DNA from: an uncultured Ignavibacteria bacterium
GTDB lineage: Bacteria; Bacteroidota; Ignavibacteria; Ignavibacteriales; Melioribacteraceae
Assembly (NCBI GenBank): GCA_937930275.1
Contig: CALGLM010000269.1
Span: forward strand, 1 to 13,212
DNA: 13,212 nt
Direction of reading: 5' to 3'
Under the pieces are notes generated by a model that was given only the letters and a program-made list of their open reading frames with translations, was not told the DNA's origin and searched no databases. Both the position numbers and the translations under genes were made by a program. The stretch's first letter is position 1, and each line of letters begins with the position of its first letter. Shown here in pieces: positions 1 through 7,436 of the stretch.

Positions 1-1
1 A

Positions 2-442
2 CAAAAAGTAGAAGAACTATCACAGCTTATTTGTCATCTTACACGAAGATGTAATTTGAAAGAAGATTTTTTTGCGGCTTCGTTTAATTTATCCCCGACT
101 GAAGTACGCTTACTTAGGTTATTTAACTACTCGGTAACTTATACCGTAAAAGAATTAAAAGATCGACTTCAATTAACCTCTGGCAGAATTACTCACATTA
201 TAAGTTCTTTAGAAAAAAAGAAGTTAATAATAAGAACTCAAGATAACGAGGATAAAAGGAATGTTTCGGTTTCTCTTTTACCTAAAGCAGAACCATTAAT
301 AAATAACCTGCAAAAAAGCTATCAAGATTTGCATCAAACCATCTTACAAAATATTCCCGAATCTGAAATTGATAAAATGACCGAAGCAATTACTTTACTT
401 GTTGGTGTTTTTGATAAATGGGTGGATGAAAAAAACTTTTAG
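2..442 (+). CDS. MarR-family transcriptional regulator, 5' end cut by the window edge
   Basis: A winged-helix regulator of the MarR type, probably controlling the redox/sulfur operon that follows after 37 bases. The reading frame is open to the left edge. The TTG at 56 could be taken as a start, but the frame continues upstream as QKVEELSQLICHLTRRCN, which fits the first MarR helix, so TTG 56 is internal. Visible are the helix-turn-helix (YTVKELKDRL then LTSGRITHIISSLEKKKLI, about nt 140-235) and the wing, with DKRNVSVSLLPKAE matching the family pattern D-x-R-x(3)-V-x-L-T. The 146 visible codons are already near full MarR length (140-150), so only a few residues are missing. Two cysteines (nt 32-34 and 50-52) lie in the N-terminal helix; they could be redox or sulfur sensors, but this is inference. 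The ligand and operator are not visible. Confidence 0.88.
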   Translation, partial: QKVEELSQLICHLTRRCNLKEDFFAASFNLSPTEVRLLRLFNYSVTYTVKELKDRLQLTSGRITHIISSLEKKKLIIRTQDNEDKRNVSVSLLPKAEPLINNLQKSYQDLHQTILQNIPESEIDKMTEAITLLVGVFDKWVDEKNF

Positions 443-479
443 ACTATAAAACAATTTTATAAACAAAAAGAAGTATGAT

Positions 480-2060
480 ATGAAAAAAATAGTAATAGTA
501 CTCTCGGTAATAAGTCTGGTTCTTATTGTACTATACGGTTCGTTAGTACAAAAAGATATTGAACCTACAAAACTGATGGAACTTAAGCAAAAATACTCGG
601 CAAAACCGACAAAAAAAGTTGACCATTCGGCTTTTGCCTCTTTAAATCAAAAATTCACTTCTCCGCATCAAATAACACAACAATGTATTATTTGTCACAA
701 TAAAACGGACAAAGAGGTAATGAATTCCAACCACTGGAATTGGGAAAGACCTGAATACATAAAAGGACGCGGAATTGTTTACTTAGGTAAAAAAAATGCA
801 ATTAACAACTTTTGTATCGGAACGCAAGGAAATGAAGAAAGCTGCGGAAAATGTCATATCGGATACGGTTTGGATCAAGCCGGAAAAAGTTACACTGATA
901 GCACAAACGTTGACTGCTTAGTATGTCATGATAATACCGAAACTTACACAAAAGCAAATGAAATGGGCGGTGCGCCGGTAATGACTTTAGACTTTAATAA
1001 TATTGCAAAAAATGTAGGACGTCCTAAAAGAAGTAATTGCGGTGTTTGCCATTTTTACGGCGGCGGCGGTAACAACGTAAAACACGGTGATCTTGAAATG
1101 GCAATGTTTGAAACCACAAAAGACGTTGATGTTCATATGGGTACAGATGGCATGAATATGGATTGTGTTGATTGCCATACTACCCATAATCACGTTATTG
1201 ACGGAAAACTTTATTCCTTATCTTCAATGAATAGAAATAGGGTTACTTGCGAACAATGTCATACCGAAACTCCGCATGAAGACGATATATTAAACGAACA
1301 TACCGTAAAAGTAGCTTGCCAATCTTGTCATATCCCCGAATATGCAAAAGTTAATTCAACTAAAATGTATTGGGATTGGTCAACTGCTGGTAAATTAAGA
1401 AACGGTGAACCTTACGAAGAAGACGATAGCTTAGGTAATCATACATATTTATCTATTAAAGGTTCGTTTAAATGGGCAAGAAACGTTAAACCAGATTACA
1501 TTTGGTTTAACGGAACAGCTTCGCATTATTTAGAAGGAGATGTTATAGAGGATACAACTAAAGCATTAGTTCTAAATCCGCTTTACGGTTCATACAGCGA
1601 TCAAAATTCTAAAATTACTCCGGTAAAAATTCACGTTGCCAACCAACCATTTGATCCGGTTAACAGGATGTTAATTCAACCTAAATTATATAGCCATTAT
1701 AAAGGAGACGGAGCTTTTTGGAAAGACTTTAACTGGCTTGAAGCAGCAAAAAAAGGAATGAATGACGTAGGTTTACCTTTTAGCGGCAAAATTTCATTTA
1801 TTACAACAAAAATGTATTGGCCAATTAACCACATGGTTTCCACTAAAGATAAAACCGTAGGATGCAATGAATGCCACGTTAGAGAAAACGGACGTTTAGC
1901 CGGTCTTAACGATTTTTATATGCCGGGTAGAAATTATTCTTCTATTGTTGAAACTATGGGTAAATTATTGATTATCTTTTCAATAATTGGTGTATTGCTA
2001 CACGGAACAATAAGATTTATTTCTTACCGTAAACTAAACAAAAAAGGCGGTGTAAAATGA
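480..2060 (+). CDS. Membrane-anchored octaheme c-type cytochrome, tetrathionate reductase (OTR) family
   Basis: A multiheme cytochrome of 526 residues with exactly eight CXXCH haem sites, with first cysteines at residues 69, 122, 146, 187, 229, 257, 280 and 462. The first seven are packed into about 215 residues and the eighth is far downstream, followed by a C-terminal membrane helix. This arrangement fits the octaheme tetrathionate reductase family. The Shewanella OTR enzyme reduces tetrathionate and, in vitro, nitrite and hydroxylamine; the physiological substrate here is unknown. An N-terminal hydrophobic segment (3-23) lacks a clear signal-peptidase site and probably stays as an anchor. 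A second helix (about 494-513) ends in a basic tail, so the haem domain should face the periplasm. The start has an AGAAG ribosome site six bases upstream. The gene overlaps the cytochrome b gene by four bases (ATGA), implying co-translation and a functional pair. The OTR active-site haem is lysine-ligated; I cannot assign that lysine here. Confidence 0.87.
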   Translation: MKKIVIVLSVISLVLIVLYGSLVQKDIEPTKLMELKQKYSAKPTKKVDHSAFASLNQKFTSPHQITQQCIICHNKTDKEVMNSNHWNWERPEYIKGRGIVYLGKKNAINNFCIGTQGNEESCGKCHIGYGLDQAGKSYTDSTNVDCLVCHDNTETYTKANEMGGAPVMTLDFNNIAKNVGRPKRSNCGVCHFYGGGGNNVKHGDLEMAMFETTKDVDVHMGTDGMNMDCVDCHTTHNHVIDGKLYSLSSMNRNRVTCEQCHTETPHEDDILNEHTVKVACQSCHIPEYAKVNSTKMYWDWSTAGKLRNGEPYEEDDSLGNHTYLSIKGSFKWARNVKPDYIWFNGTASHYLEGDVIEDTTKALVLNPLYGSYSDQNSKITPVKIHVANQPFDPVNRMLIQPKLYSHYKGDGAFWKDFNWLEAAKKGMNDVGLPFSGKISFITTKMYWPINHMVSTKDKTVGCNECHVRENGRLAGLNDFYMPGRNYSSIVETMGKLLIIFSIIGVLLHGTIRFISYRKLNKKGGVK

Positions 2061-2716
2061 AAAAAACAAAAATTTTAGTTTATAAATCATTTGAAAGATT
2101 TTGGCATTGGCTTCAAGCTATCCTTATTTTCTTTTTAGCTTTTACAGGATTTGAAATTCACGGTGCTTATACATTTTTTGGCTTTAGAGATGCGGTTCGT
2201 TATCACAATGTTGCTGCATATATGCTTATTGCATTAATTATTTTTGCAATATTTTGGCACTTTACTACAGGAGAATGGAAACAATATGTGCCGACATTAA
2301 AAAATATTAAAGCACAATTAGACTATTATTTGTTTGGTATTTTTAAAAATGCTCCCCACCCTACTAAAAAAACAGTACTCAGTAAATTAAATCCATTGCA
2401 AAAATTAACATATTTCGGATTAAAAATATTGGTTATACCTGTTGTTGTTACAAGCGGATTATTGTATATGCTTTATCGTTATCCGCAAAAACATGGAATT
2501 GAAGGCTTAAATGTAGAATCATTAGAAGTTATAGCAATTGTTCATACTATCGGAGCATTCTTATTGTTAGCTTTTATTATCGTTCACTTATATTTAATAA
2601 CAACCGGCGAAACTGTAACTTCAAACCTAAAGGCGATGTTAACCGGTTATGAAGAACTTGAAGACGAGGACGAAGAAGATGAACACTCGGAAAATAAACT
2701 TGAAGGAAAGAGGTAA
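2057..2716 (+). CDS. Four-helix di-haem cytochrome b, formate dehydrogenase/hydrogenase gamma-subunit type
   Basis: An integral membrane protein of 219 residues with four hydrophobic helices at about 18-34, 50-69, 118-140 and 158-182. Histidines in or next to the helices (H17 in RFWHWLQ, H50, H68 in FWHF, H163 and H177 in VHLYL) are good haem b ligands and match the pattern of the cytochrome b561-like family that includes FdnI and HydC. Such subunits carry electrons between the quinone pool and a partner on the outer face of the membrane. The ATGA overlap with the octaheme cytochrome gene makes that protein the obvious partner. The C-terminus is very acidic (ELEDEDEEDEHSE) and probably cytoplasmic. 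The direction of electron flow (quinol oxidation to reduce a sulfur compound, or the reverse) cannot be read from the sequence. The family call is firm; the exact subfamily is not. Confidence 0.86.
   Translation: MKKTKILVYKSFERFWHWLQAILIFFLAFTGFEIHGAYTFFGFRDAVRYHNVAAYMLIALIIFAIFWHFTTGEWKQYVPTLKNIKAQLDYYLFGIFKNAPHPTKKTVLSKLNPLQKLTYFGLKILVIPVVVTSGLLYMLYRYPQKHGIEGLNVESLEVIAIVHTIGAFLLLAFIIVHLYLITTGETVTSNLKAMLTGYEELEDEDEEDEHSENKLEGKR
2706..2713 (+). promoter_or_regulatory. Ribosome binding site fixing the start of the first YeeE gene
   Basis: GAAAGAGG lies seven bases before the ATG at 2721. An earlier in-frame ATG at 2649 would add 24 very basic residues that overlap the acidic end of the cytochrome b gene and look nothing like a YeeE N-terminus. 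The start at 2721 is therefore preferred. Confidence 0.75.
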
Positions 2717-2720
2717 TAAA

Positions 2721-3236
2721 ATGGAACAGAAACAATATATGAACCCTTATTTAGCGGGATTTTTATTAGGGTTATTGCTAATAGCTACTATTTATATAAC
2801 CGGAAGAGGATTAGGGGCAAGCGGTGCATTTAAAAGTTTTACTGTTGCAACGGTTGAAACTGTTACTCCGGGACATGCTGAAAATACAAAATTTTATGAT
2901 GAATATTCTAAAGAACACGCCGGAAACCCGCTTATGAACTGGTTGGTTTTTGAAGTTGTAGGTGTTATAATAGGTGCATTTTTATCAGGATTAATTTCAA
3001 ACAGACTTGATCTAAAACTTGAATTTGGTCCTCATTCAACAGCAAAAATTAGAATTGCAGGTGCATTAATCGGCGGTTTATTATGGGGTATAGGTTCCCA
3101 ATTAGGCAGAGGTTGTACCAGCGGAGCTGCTTTAAGCGGAATGGCCGTTCTTTCTACAGGCGGAATTATAACAATGATGGCTATTTTTGCAGGTGCTTAT
3201 ATGTTTGCTTACTTTTTTAGAAAATTTTGGATTTAA
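2721..3236 (+). CDS. YeeE/YedE-family membrane protein (thiosulfate-transporter type), first half
   Basis: A membrane protein of 171 residues with helices near 8-26, 72-92, 112-127 and 143-165. It contains a glycine-rich motif twice: GRGLGASG at 28-35 and GRGCTSG at 129-135, an internal duplication typical of YeeE/YedE proteins. Cys132 in the second copy is the kind of conserved cysteine that, in the characterised thiosulfate importer TsuA/YeeE, contacts the substrate. At about half the size of YeeE (about 350 residues) it must work with a second half, and the next gene supplies one 12 bases later. The likely role is transmembrane movement of thiosulfate or another small sulfur compound for or from the octaheme cytochrome system. 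The substrate and direction are inferred from the family and from gene order only. Confidence 0.85.
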   Translation: MEQKQYMNPYLAGFLLGLLLIATIYITGRGLGASGAFKSFTVATVETVTPGHAENTKFYDEYSKEHAGNPLMNWLVFEVVGVIIGAFLSGLISNRLDLKLEFGPHSTAKIRIAGALIGGLLWGIGSQLGRGCTSGAALSGMAVLSTGGIITMMAIFAGAYMFAYFFRKFWI

Positions 3237-3248
3237 TAGGAGTTTAAT

Positions 3249-4439
3249 ATGGGACCATTAGTGCCAGATATAATTAGTAATGATTTAAATTTTATTGTTG
3301 CGCTTATTATAGGTATTTTATTCGGTGCAATTTTAGAACAAGCCGGTTTTTCTACTTCCAAAAAATTAGTAGGTTTGTTTTACGGCTATGATTTTACGGT
3401 TTTAAGAGTATTTTTTACTGCCGGTGTCGTAGCAATGATAGGTGTTTTAGCACTTGTTCATTTCGGCTATTTGGATATGAACTTAGTATATATTAATCCT
3501 ACTTTCCTTTGGTCTGCCATTGTGGGCGGCTTAATAATGGGATTAGGATTTGTAGTTGGAGGATTTTGTCCGGGTACAAGTGTTTGTGCAGCTTCAATCG
3601 GCAAAATTGATGCTATGATTTTTGTTGCCGGATCCGCAATAGGCGTTTTTATTTTTGCCGAAGCTTACCCAATTTTTGAACCTTTATATAAAGCAGCAAA
3701 TTTAGGAAGTCCCCAAATTTTTGAAACTCTCGGAATGTCTCAATCTCTTTTTGCATTTTTATTAGCAGTAGTAGCACTTACGGCATTTTGGGCAGTTTCA
3801 ATAATTGAAAATAAAGTAAATAAAATTGAAGAACCAAGCATTAAATTTACGCCTTATTATATAAGTTTAGCAGCAATCGGATTATTAATATCTATTTCTG
3901 CATTTGTTTTTACAAATAAAGAAGATGACATGATAAGCAAAGTTCAAGATTCTTCATTTGTTAATTCGTTTACAATTAATTATATTGATAGTGATGAATT
4001 AGCTTTCAGATTAATTGATAAAGACACAAAAATTCAAATCTTGGATTTTAGGACAGGTAAAGAATTTGATAAATTTAAATTACCCGCCTCTACATTATTA
4101 ACCGTGAATAATCTTTTTGAAAAAGAGCCGAATCAAATTTTAAGAATTAAGGGAATTGAAAGGATTGTAGTTGCTGAAAACGAAAAAGAAGCTGTTAAAA
4201 ATGCCGTCATTTTAACCGAATTAGGATACAAAAACATAAGAGTGTTAAAAGGCGGATTAGAACAATTTAATAAGGATATTTTAAGTTTCAAAAAAACAGA
4301 CGAGCCCAAAAATAAATTAGAAGCTGATAAAATAAGATTTAGAACTTTAGCTGCTTCTGTTCTACCTAAACTTATTGAAGAAAATAAAAAGTCCGGTCCT
4401 GTTGAAAAGAAACAAAAGCGTTTAATAGGCGGTTGTTAA
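3249..4439 (+). CDS. YeeE/YedE-family membrane protein fused to a degenerate rhodanese-like domain
   Basis: A protein of 396 residues. The N-terminal part (1-222) has about six helices (13-33, 52-73, 86-104, 121-139, 166-184, 203-222) and two YeeE-like repeats: LEQAGFSTSKKLVGLFYG at 29-46, and GFCPGTSVCAASIGK at 105-119 with Cys107 and Cys113. It should pair with the preceding half-size YeeE protein. Residues about 245-345 form a rhodanese-like fold: ILDFRTGKEFDKFKLPAS matches the D-x-R...F...H-I-P-x-A element, and ELGYKNIRVLKGGLEQF matches the end of the domain. The catalytic-loop cysteine is absent: IVVAENEKEA puts Glu310 where Cys would be, so sulfurtransferase activity is unlikely by the normal route. 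The protein ends in a lysine-rich tail closing with Gly-Gly-Cys. The start has AGGAG six bases upstream. It is the last gene of the operon, followed by a strong terminator. Confidence 0.85.
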   Translation: MGPLVPDIISNDLNFIVALIIGILFGAILEQAGFSTSKKLVGLFYGYDFTVLRVFFTAGVVAMIGVLALVHFGYLDMNLVYINPTFLWSAIVGGLIMGLGFVVGGFCPGTSVCAASIGKIDAMIFVAGSAIGVFIFAEAYPIFEPLYKAANLGSPQIFETLGMSQSLFAFLLAVVALTAFWAVSIIENKVNKIEEPSIKFTPYYISLAAIGLLISISAFVFTNKEDDMISKVQDSSFVNSFTINYIDSDELAFRLIDKDTKIQILDFRTGKEFDKFKLPASTLLTVNNLFEKEPNQILRIKGIERIVVAENEKEAVKNAVILTELGYKNIRVLKGGLEQFNKDILSFKKTDEPKNKLEADKIRFRTLAASVLPKLIEENKKSGPVEKKQKRLIGGC

Positions 4440-4449
4440 TAGAAATTAA

Positions 4450-4490
4450 AAAAACTCCTATACTATCATAACAAACGTATAGGAGTTTTT
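4450..4490. terminator. Strong bidirectional intrinsic terminator ending the octaheme/YeeE operon
   Basis: A perfect 14-base inverted repeat, AAAAACTCCTATAC at 4450-4463 and its complement at 4477-4490, encloses a 13-base loop. The arm ends in T's on the + strand and, by symmetry, on the - strand. It begins 10 bases after the stop of the YeeE-rhodanese gene and separates two convergent operons. Confidence 0.88.
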
Positions 4491-4566
4491 ATTTTTAAAA
4501 ATCTTAAAAATTTGAAGTTCTTCTTTTTTCCTGCCTTAAATAATAAAATATAAAAAAAAATTAAAA

Positions 4567-4593
4567 TTTTACATTTTATGTATAAACGTAAAA
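4567..4593 (-). terminator. Probable intrinsic terminator of prfC
   Basis: On the - strand an AU-rich hairpin (TTTTACGTTTAT pairing, with one bulge and one G-U pair, with ATAAAATGTAAAA) starts about 13 bases after the prfC stop. It is followed by a long T-rich run (4540-4566 on the + strand is A-rich). The stem is weak, so the call is moderate; the stronger 4450-4490 hairpin would also stop this transcript. Confidence 0.5.
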
Positions 4594-4605
4594 ATCTAAC
4601 ATTAT

Positions 4606-6213
4606 TTAGTCAAACTCTATTTCAACAGTTTGGTCATTGTGCTCAATACTAAATAAAAATTCGGCTTTAGGATTTTTTTGTCTTGCCATGTTCAATGAAA
4701 ATTCTGTTTCGGCTATATAAACCAAATTTTTATTTTTATCATAAAATAAATTATTTGAACGTAATCTTGTTAATTCTTCAATCTCGGATTCATCTTGGTA
4801 ACGAACCCAACAAGCACGATATGAATGGTACGGTATAAAATCACAACTTGCACCAAATTCGTGTAACAATCTATATTTTATAACGTCAAACTGCAATTCT
4901 CCTACAACACCTATTACTTTTCTATTTCCGTAACTATGAATAAAAAGTTGGGCTAACCCTTCATCAGTTAGCTGACTTATGCCCTTTTCTAATTGCTTAG
5001 TTTTAAATGGATCTGTATTTCTTAATTCACTAAATATTTCTGGCGAAAAACGAGGAATCCCTTTAAACATAAATTTGGAACCCTCTGTTAATGTATCACC
5101 AATTTTAAAAATATTGCTATCATATAAACCAATAACATCACCAGGATAAGCATCTTCAATTAAATTTTTGCTTTGTGCCATAAAGCTTGCGGGATTAGGA
5201 AATTTGATATCTCTATCGAGTCTAACATGATGATAAAATTTATTACGCTCAAATTTTCCGCTGCAAACTCTAAAAAAAGCTATTCTATCTCGGTGTCTTG
5301 GATCAAGATTTGCTTGTATTTTAAATACAAAACCGCTAAACTCTTCACTTGTAGGTTGCAAAAGTCCTTCGGTTGTTAATCTTGGTTTTGGTGCCGGTGC
5401 TATTGTAACAAAAGTATCCAATAATTCTTTAATGCCAAAATTATTTAATGCGCTTCCGAAAAATACTGGTGATAATTCTCCTTCCTTATATAACATTTCG
5501 TTATAAGGATGATACACCCCGTCAATAAGCTCAATATCTTCTTTCAATTTTTCGGCTTCTATTCCAAATAAACTAATCAATTCCGGATCATCAAGACCGT
5601 TAAATGTTTGTACTTCATCTTCAACTTTTTGTTTATTGGAAATAAAAAAGTTAAAAGTATTTTTATATATATTATACACTCCCTTAAAACTTGCTCCCAT
5701 ACCCAACGGCCAAGTCATAGGTCTCGTATTTATCCCCAGTTTCGCTTCAATTTCATCTAATAGTTCAATAGGAGGACGACCTTCTCTATCTAATTTATTT
5801 ATAAAAATAATAACGGGCGTATTACGCATCCTACATACATTCATCAATTTTTCAGTTTGCTCTTCAACCCCTTTAACACAATCTATAACTAATATTACAC
5901 TATCAACAGCCGTTAATGTTCGGTAAGTATCTTCGGCAAAATCCTTGTGTCCCGGAGTATCCAATAAATTTATTTTATAACCTTCGTATGAAAAAGAAAG
6001 AACTGAAGTTGCTACCGATATTCCCCTTTGTTTTTCAATTTCCAAAAAATCTGAAGTTGCAGTTTTTGTAATTTTATTTGATTTAACTGCACCTGCAATA
6101 TTTATTGCACCGCTATAAAGTAACAGTTTTTCGGTAAGTGTAGTTTTTCCCGCATCGGGGTGGCTAATAATTGCAAATGTTTTTCTCTTGTTTATTTCTT
6201 TTTCTATACTCAT
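4606..6213 (-). CDS. prfC: Peptide chain release factor 3 (translational GTPase)
   Basis: A 535-residue GTPase that recycles RF1/RF2 from the ribosome after termination. It resembles E. coli RF3 (529 residues) along its whole length. GTPase motifs are intact: P-loop SHPDAGKTT at 17-25, switch I around [12 protein letters not shown] (60-71), DTPGH at 85-89 and NKLD at 139-142. RF3-type stretches follow, such as [36 protein letters not shown] in domain [15 protein letters not shown], and [14 protein letters not shown] near the C-terminus. The length and these stretches separate it from EF-G and TypA. It is the last gene of the - strand run crcB-DUF190-PAP2-prfC, 75 bases after the PAP2 gene, and may be part of that transcript or have its own promoter. 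Nothing unusual was seen in it. Confidence 0.96.
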   Translation of the reverse strand: MSIEKEINKRKTFAIISHPDAGKTTLTEKLLLYSGAINIAGAVKSNKITKTATSDFLEIEKQRGISVATSVLSFSYEGYKINLLDTPGHKDFAEDTYRTLTAVDSVILVIDCVKGVEEQTEKLMNVCRMRNTPVIIFINKLDREGRPPIELLDEIEAKLGINTRPMTWPLGMGASFKGVYNIYKNTFNFFISNKQKVEDEVQTFNGLDDPELISLFGIEAEKLKEDIELIDGVYHPYNEMLYKEGELSPVFFGSALNNFGIKELLDTFVTIAPAPKPRLTTEGLLQPTSEEFSGFVFKIQANLDPRHRDRIAFFRVCSGKFERNKFYHHVRLDRDIKFPNPASFMAQSKNLIEDAYPGDVIGLYDSNIFKIGDTLTEGSKFMFKGIPRFSPEIFSELRNTDPFKTKQLEKGISQLTDEGLAQLFIHSYGNRKVIGVVGELQFDVIKYRLLHEFGASCDFIPYHSYRACWVRYQDESEIEELTRLRSNNLFYDKNKNLVYIAETEFSLNMARQKNPKAEFLFSIEHNDQTVEIEFD

Positions 6214-6288
6214 ACTAAAATTTTGCCGATAAAATTTTTAAATAGCCTTTAAAATACCACTTTTTTAATTAAATTAAAAGTCACTAAT

Positions 6289-7071
6289 TTAGAACAAAGG
6301 TACTGAAAAACTTATTAAGTCCGATTGTTGCGGAATTGCTGTTTGTTCTAATTGTGGAAAATCATGAAGTGAATGCACAAATCTTGCCGTAAAATAACCT
6401 ATAGTTGCACCTAAAAAAACATCGCTTAACCAATGTTTGTTTTGTGCTACACGGGACGCTGCCGTAAAAAGTGCAGGAACAAAATAAATTACTTTCATAA
6501 CATCATTTTTTGAGTTCAGTGATAATGTTGTGAATAGCGCAAAACTTAAAGTTGTATGTCCAGAAGGTAACGATAATTTAGAGTCGTCAAATGAAGAAAA
6601 CGGATGGAAATCGCTATTCCCCAGGCTTTGATAAGGTCTGCTTCTACCAAAACAAATTTTTACAAAGCCGGATGTAACCCCTGAATAAAAGATTGATTGT
6701 AAAATTTCAAAACCAAGTCTTTTATTACTATTATTATCCGTTACCGAGCCGTTAATTAGTAAAATTGTACCTATTATCGGCGAAAAATATGGTTCGCCAA
6801 AGACTCTGGCTGTTTCATAAATGATAGTCTTATTTTCATTTCCGCTTTTAACAACATAATTATTAAGATTCTCATCCGTCTGCATTAATAAGTACGTTGA
6901 AGCGGCAACCGAACTTAAAATTATAAAATCTTTTGCTTGCCAATTAATCGGTGCTTTAAAATACTCTTTAGTTTCGTTATAAAACTGAACTCCGTTATAT
7001 ACATAATTTTGAGCATAAACCGAATTAATTAAAATTAATAATAAAGATAACCGAAAAAATATTCTATACAA
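6289..7071 (-). CDS. Secreted or membrane PAP2-family acid phosphatase
   Basis: A PAP2 (phosphatidic acid phosphatase type 2) protein of 260 residues with all three phosphatase signatures: K138-x6-R145-P146 (in KICFGRSRPY), P169-S-G-H172 (in LPSGHTT), and S206-R-x5-H213-x3-D217 (in SRVAQNKHWLSD). H172 and H213 would be the catalytic pair. A signal peptide (1-20, ending SVYA before Q) directs it to the envelope, so it probably removes phosphate from a lipid or isoprenoid pyrophosphate on the periplasmic side; the exact substrate is not readable. The start codon is TTG at 7071: an in-frame stop lies a few codons upstream and no ATG or GTG lies between, while the TTG gives an exact signal peptide. 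The gene starts seven bases after the DUF190 stop, so it is probably co-transcribed with crcB. Confidence 0.9.
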   Translation of the reverse strand: MYRIFFRLSLLLILINSVYAQNYVYNGVQFYNETKEYFKAPINWQAKDFIILSSVAASTYLLMQTDENLNNYVVKSGNENKTIIYETARVFGEPYFSPIIGTILLINGSVTDNNSNKRLGFEILQSIFYSGVTSGFVKICFGRSRPYQSLGNSDFHPFSSFDDSKLSLPSGHTTLSFALFTTLSLNSKNDVMKVIYFVPALFTAASRVAQNKHWLSDVFLGATIGYFTARFVHSLHDFPQLEQTAIPQQSDLISFSVPLF

Positions 7072-7078
7072 TAATATC

Positions 7079-7435
7079 TCAGCCTTTTTTACTTTTTACG
7101 TATTTAATTATTTCAGCTTTTTCTAATGTAATTAACCCGCCGCAATTACTCTCTTCAAAAAGTTTATCAACTAAAGGAATAAAAGATTCTATTTTTGAAA
7201 CTTCGTCAACAATTTCAATAATTACGGGTAAATCAGCCGAAATAGTTAATAATTTTGAAGAATGAATAGTTGTGCTATTTCCTCCAAAACCCATTACTCC
7301 TTTAAATACCGTTGCACCGGCTAAACCAAATTTTTTAGCTTCCACAACTATCTTTTCGTATAAACTGACTGAATTTAATTTATCACTTTCACCAATAAAA
7401 ATACGTAATAGTTTAGCTTCCCCTTCAATTTTCAT
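7079..7435 (-). CDS. DUF190 protein, small cytosolic PII-like partner of CrcB
   Basis: A small soluble protein of 118 residues of the DUF190 family, recognised from KIEGEAKLLRIFIGESDK at the start and GLAGATVFKGVMGFGGNS in the middle, both hallmark stretches. The family has a PII-like (ferredoxin-like) fold and is often encoded beside crcB, suggesting a role in sensing or tuning ion transport; the function is not established. An ATG seven codons upstream (7456) is in frame, but the ATG at 7435 is preferred: it has an AGAGG site five bases before it, begins with the family's usual first residues, and sits one base after the crcB stop (TGATATG), giving tight translational coupling. Confidence 0.85.
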   Translation of the reverse strand: MKIEGEAKLLRIFIGESDKLNSVSLYEKIVVEAKKFGLAGATVFKGVMGFGGNSTTIHSSKLLTISADLPVIIEIVDEVSKIESFIPLVDKLFEESNCGGLITLEKAEIIKYVKSKKG

Positions 7436-7436
7436 A

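Noticed and set aside
56..58. TTG as the start codon of the MarR gene
   Set aside because: The frame is open upstream to the window edge and encodes a fitting first MarR helix, so the TTG is internal and the gene is partial.
987..1193. Open frame on the - strand inside the octaheme cytochrome gene
   Set aside because: It is the antisense shadow of the haem-motif region; the His/Cys-rich look comes from reversed CXXCH codons.
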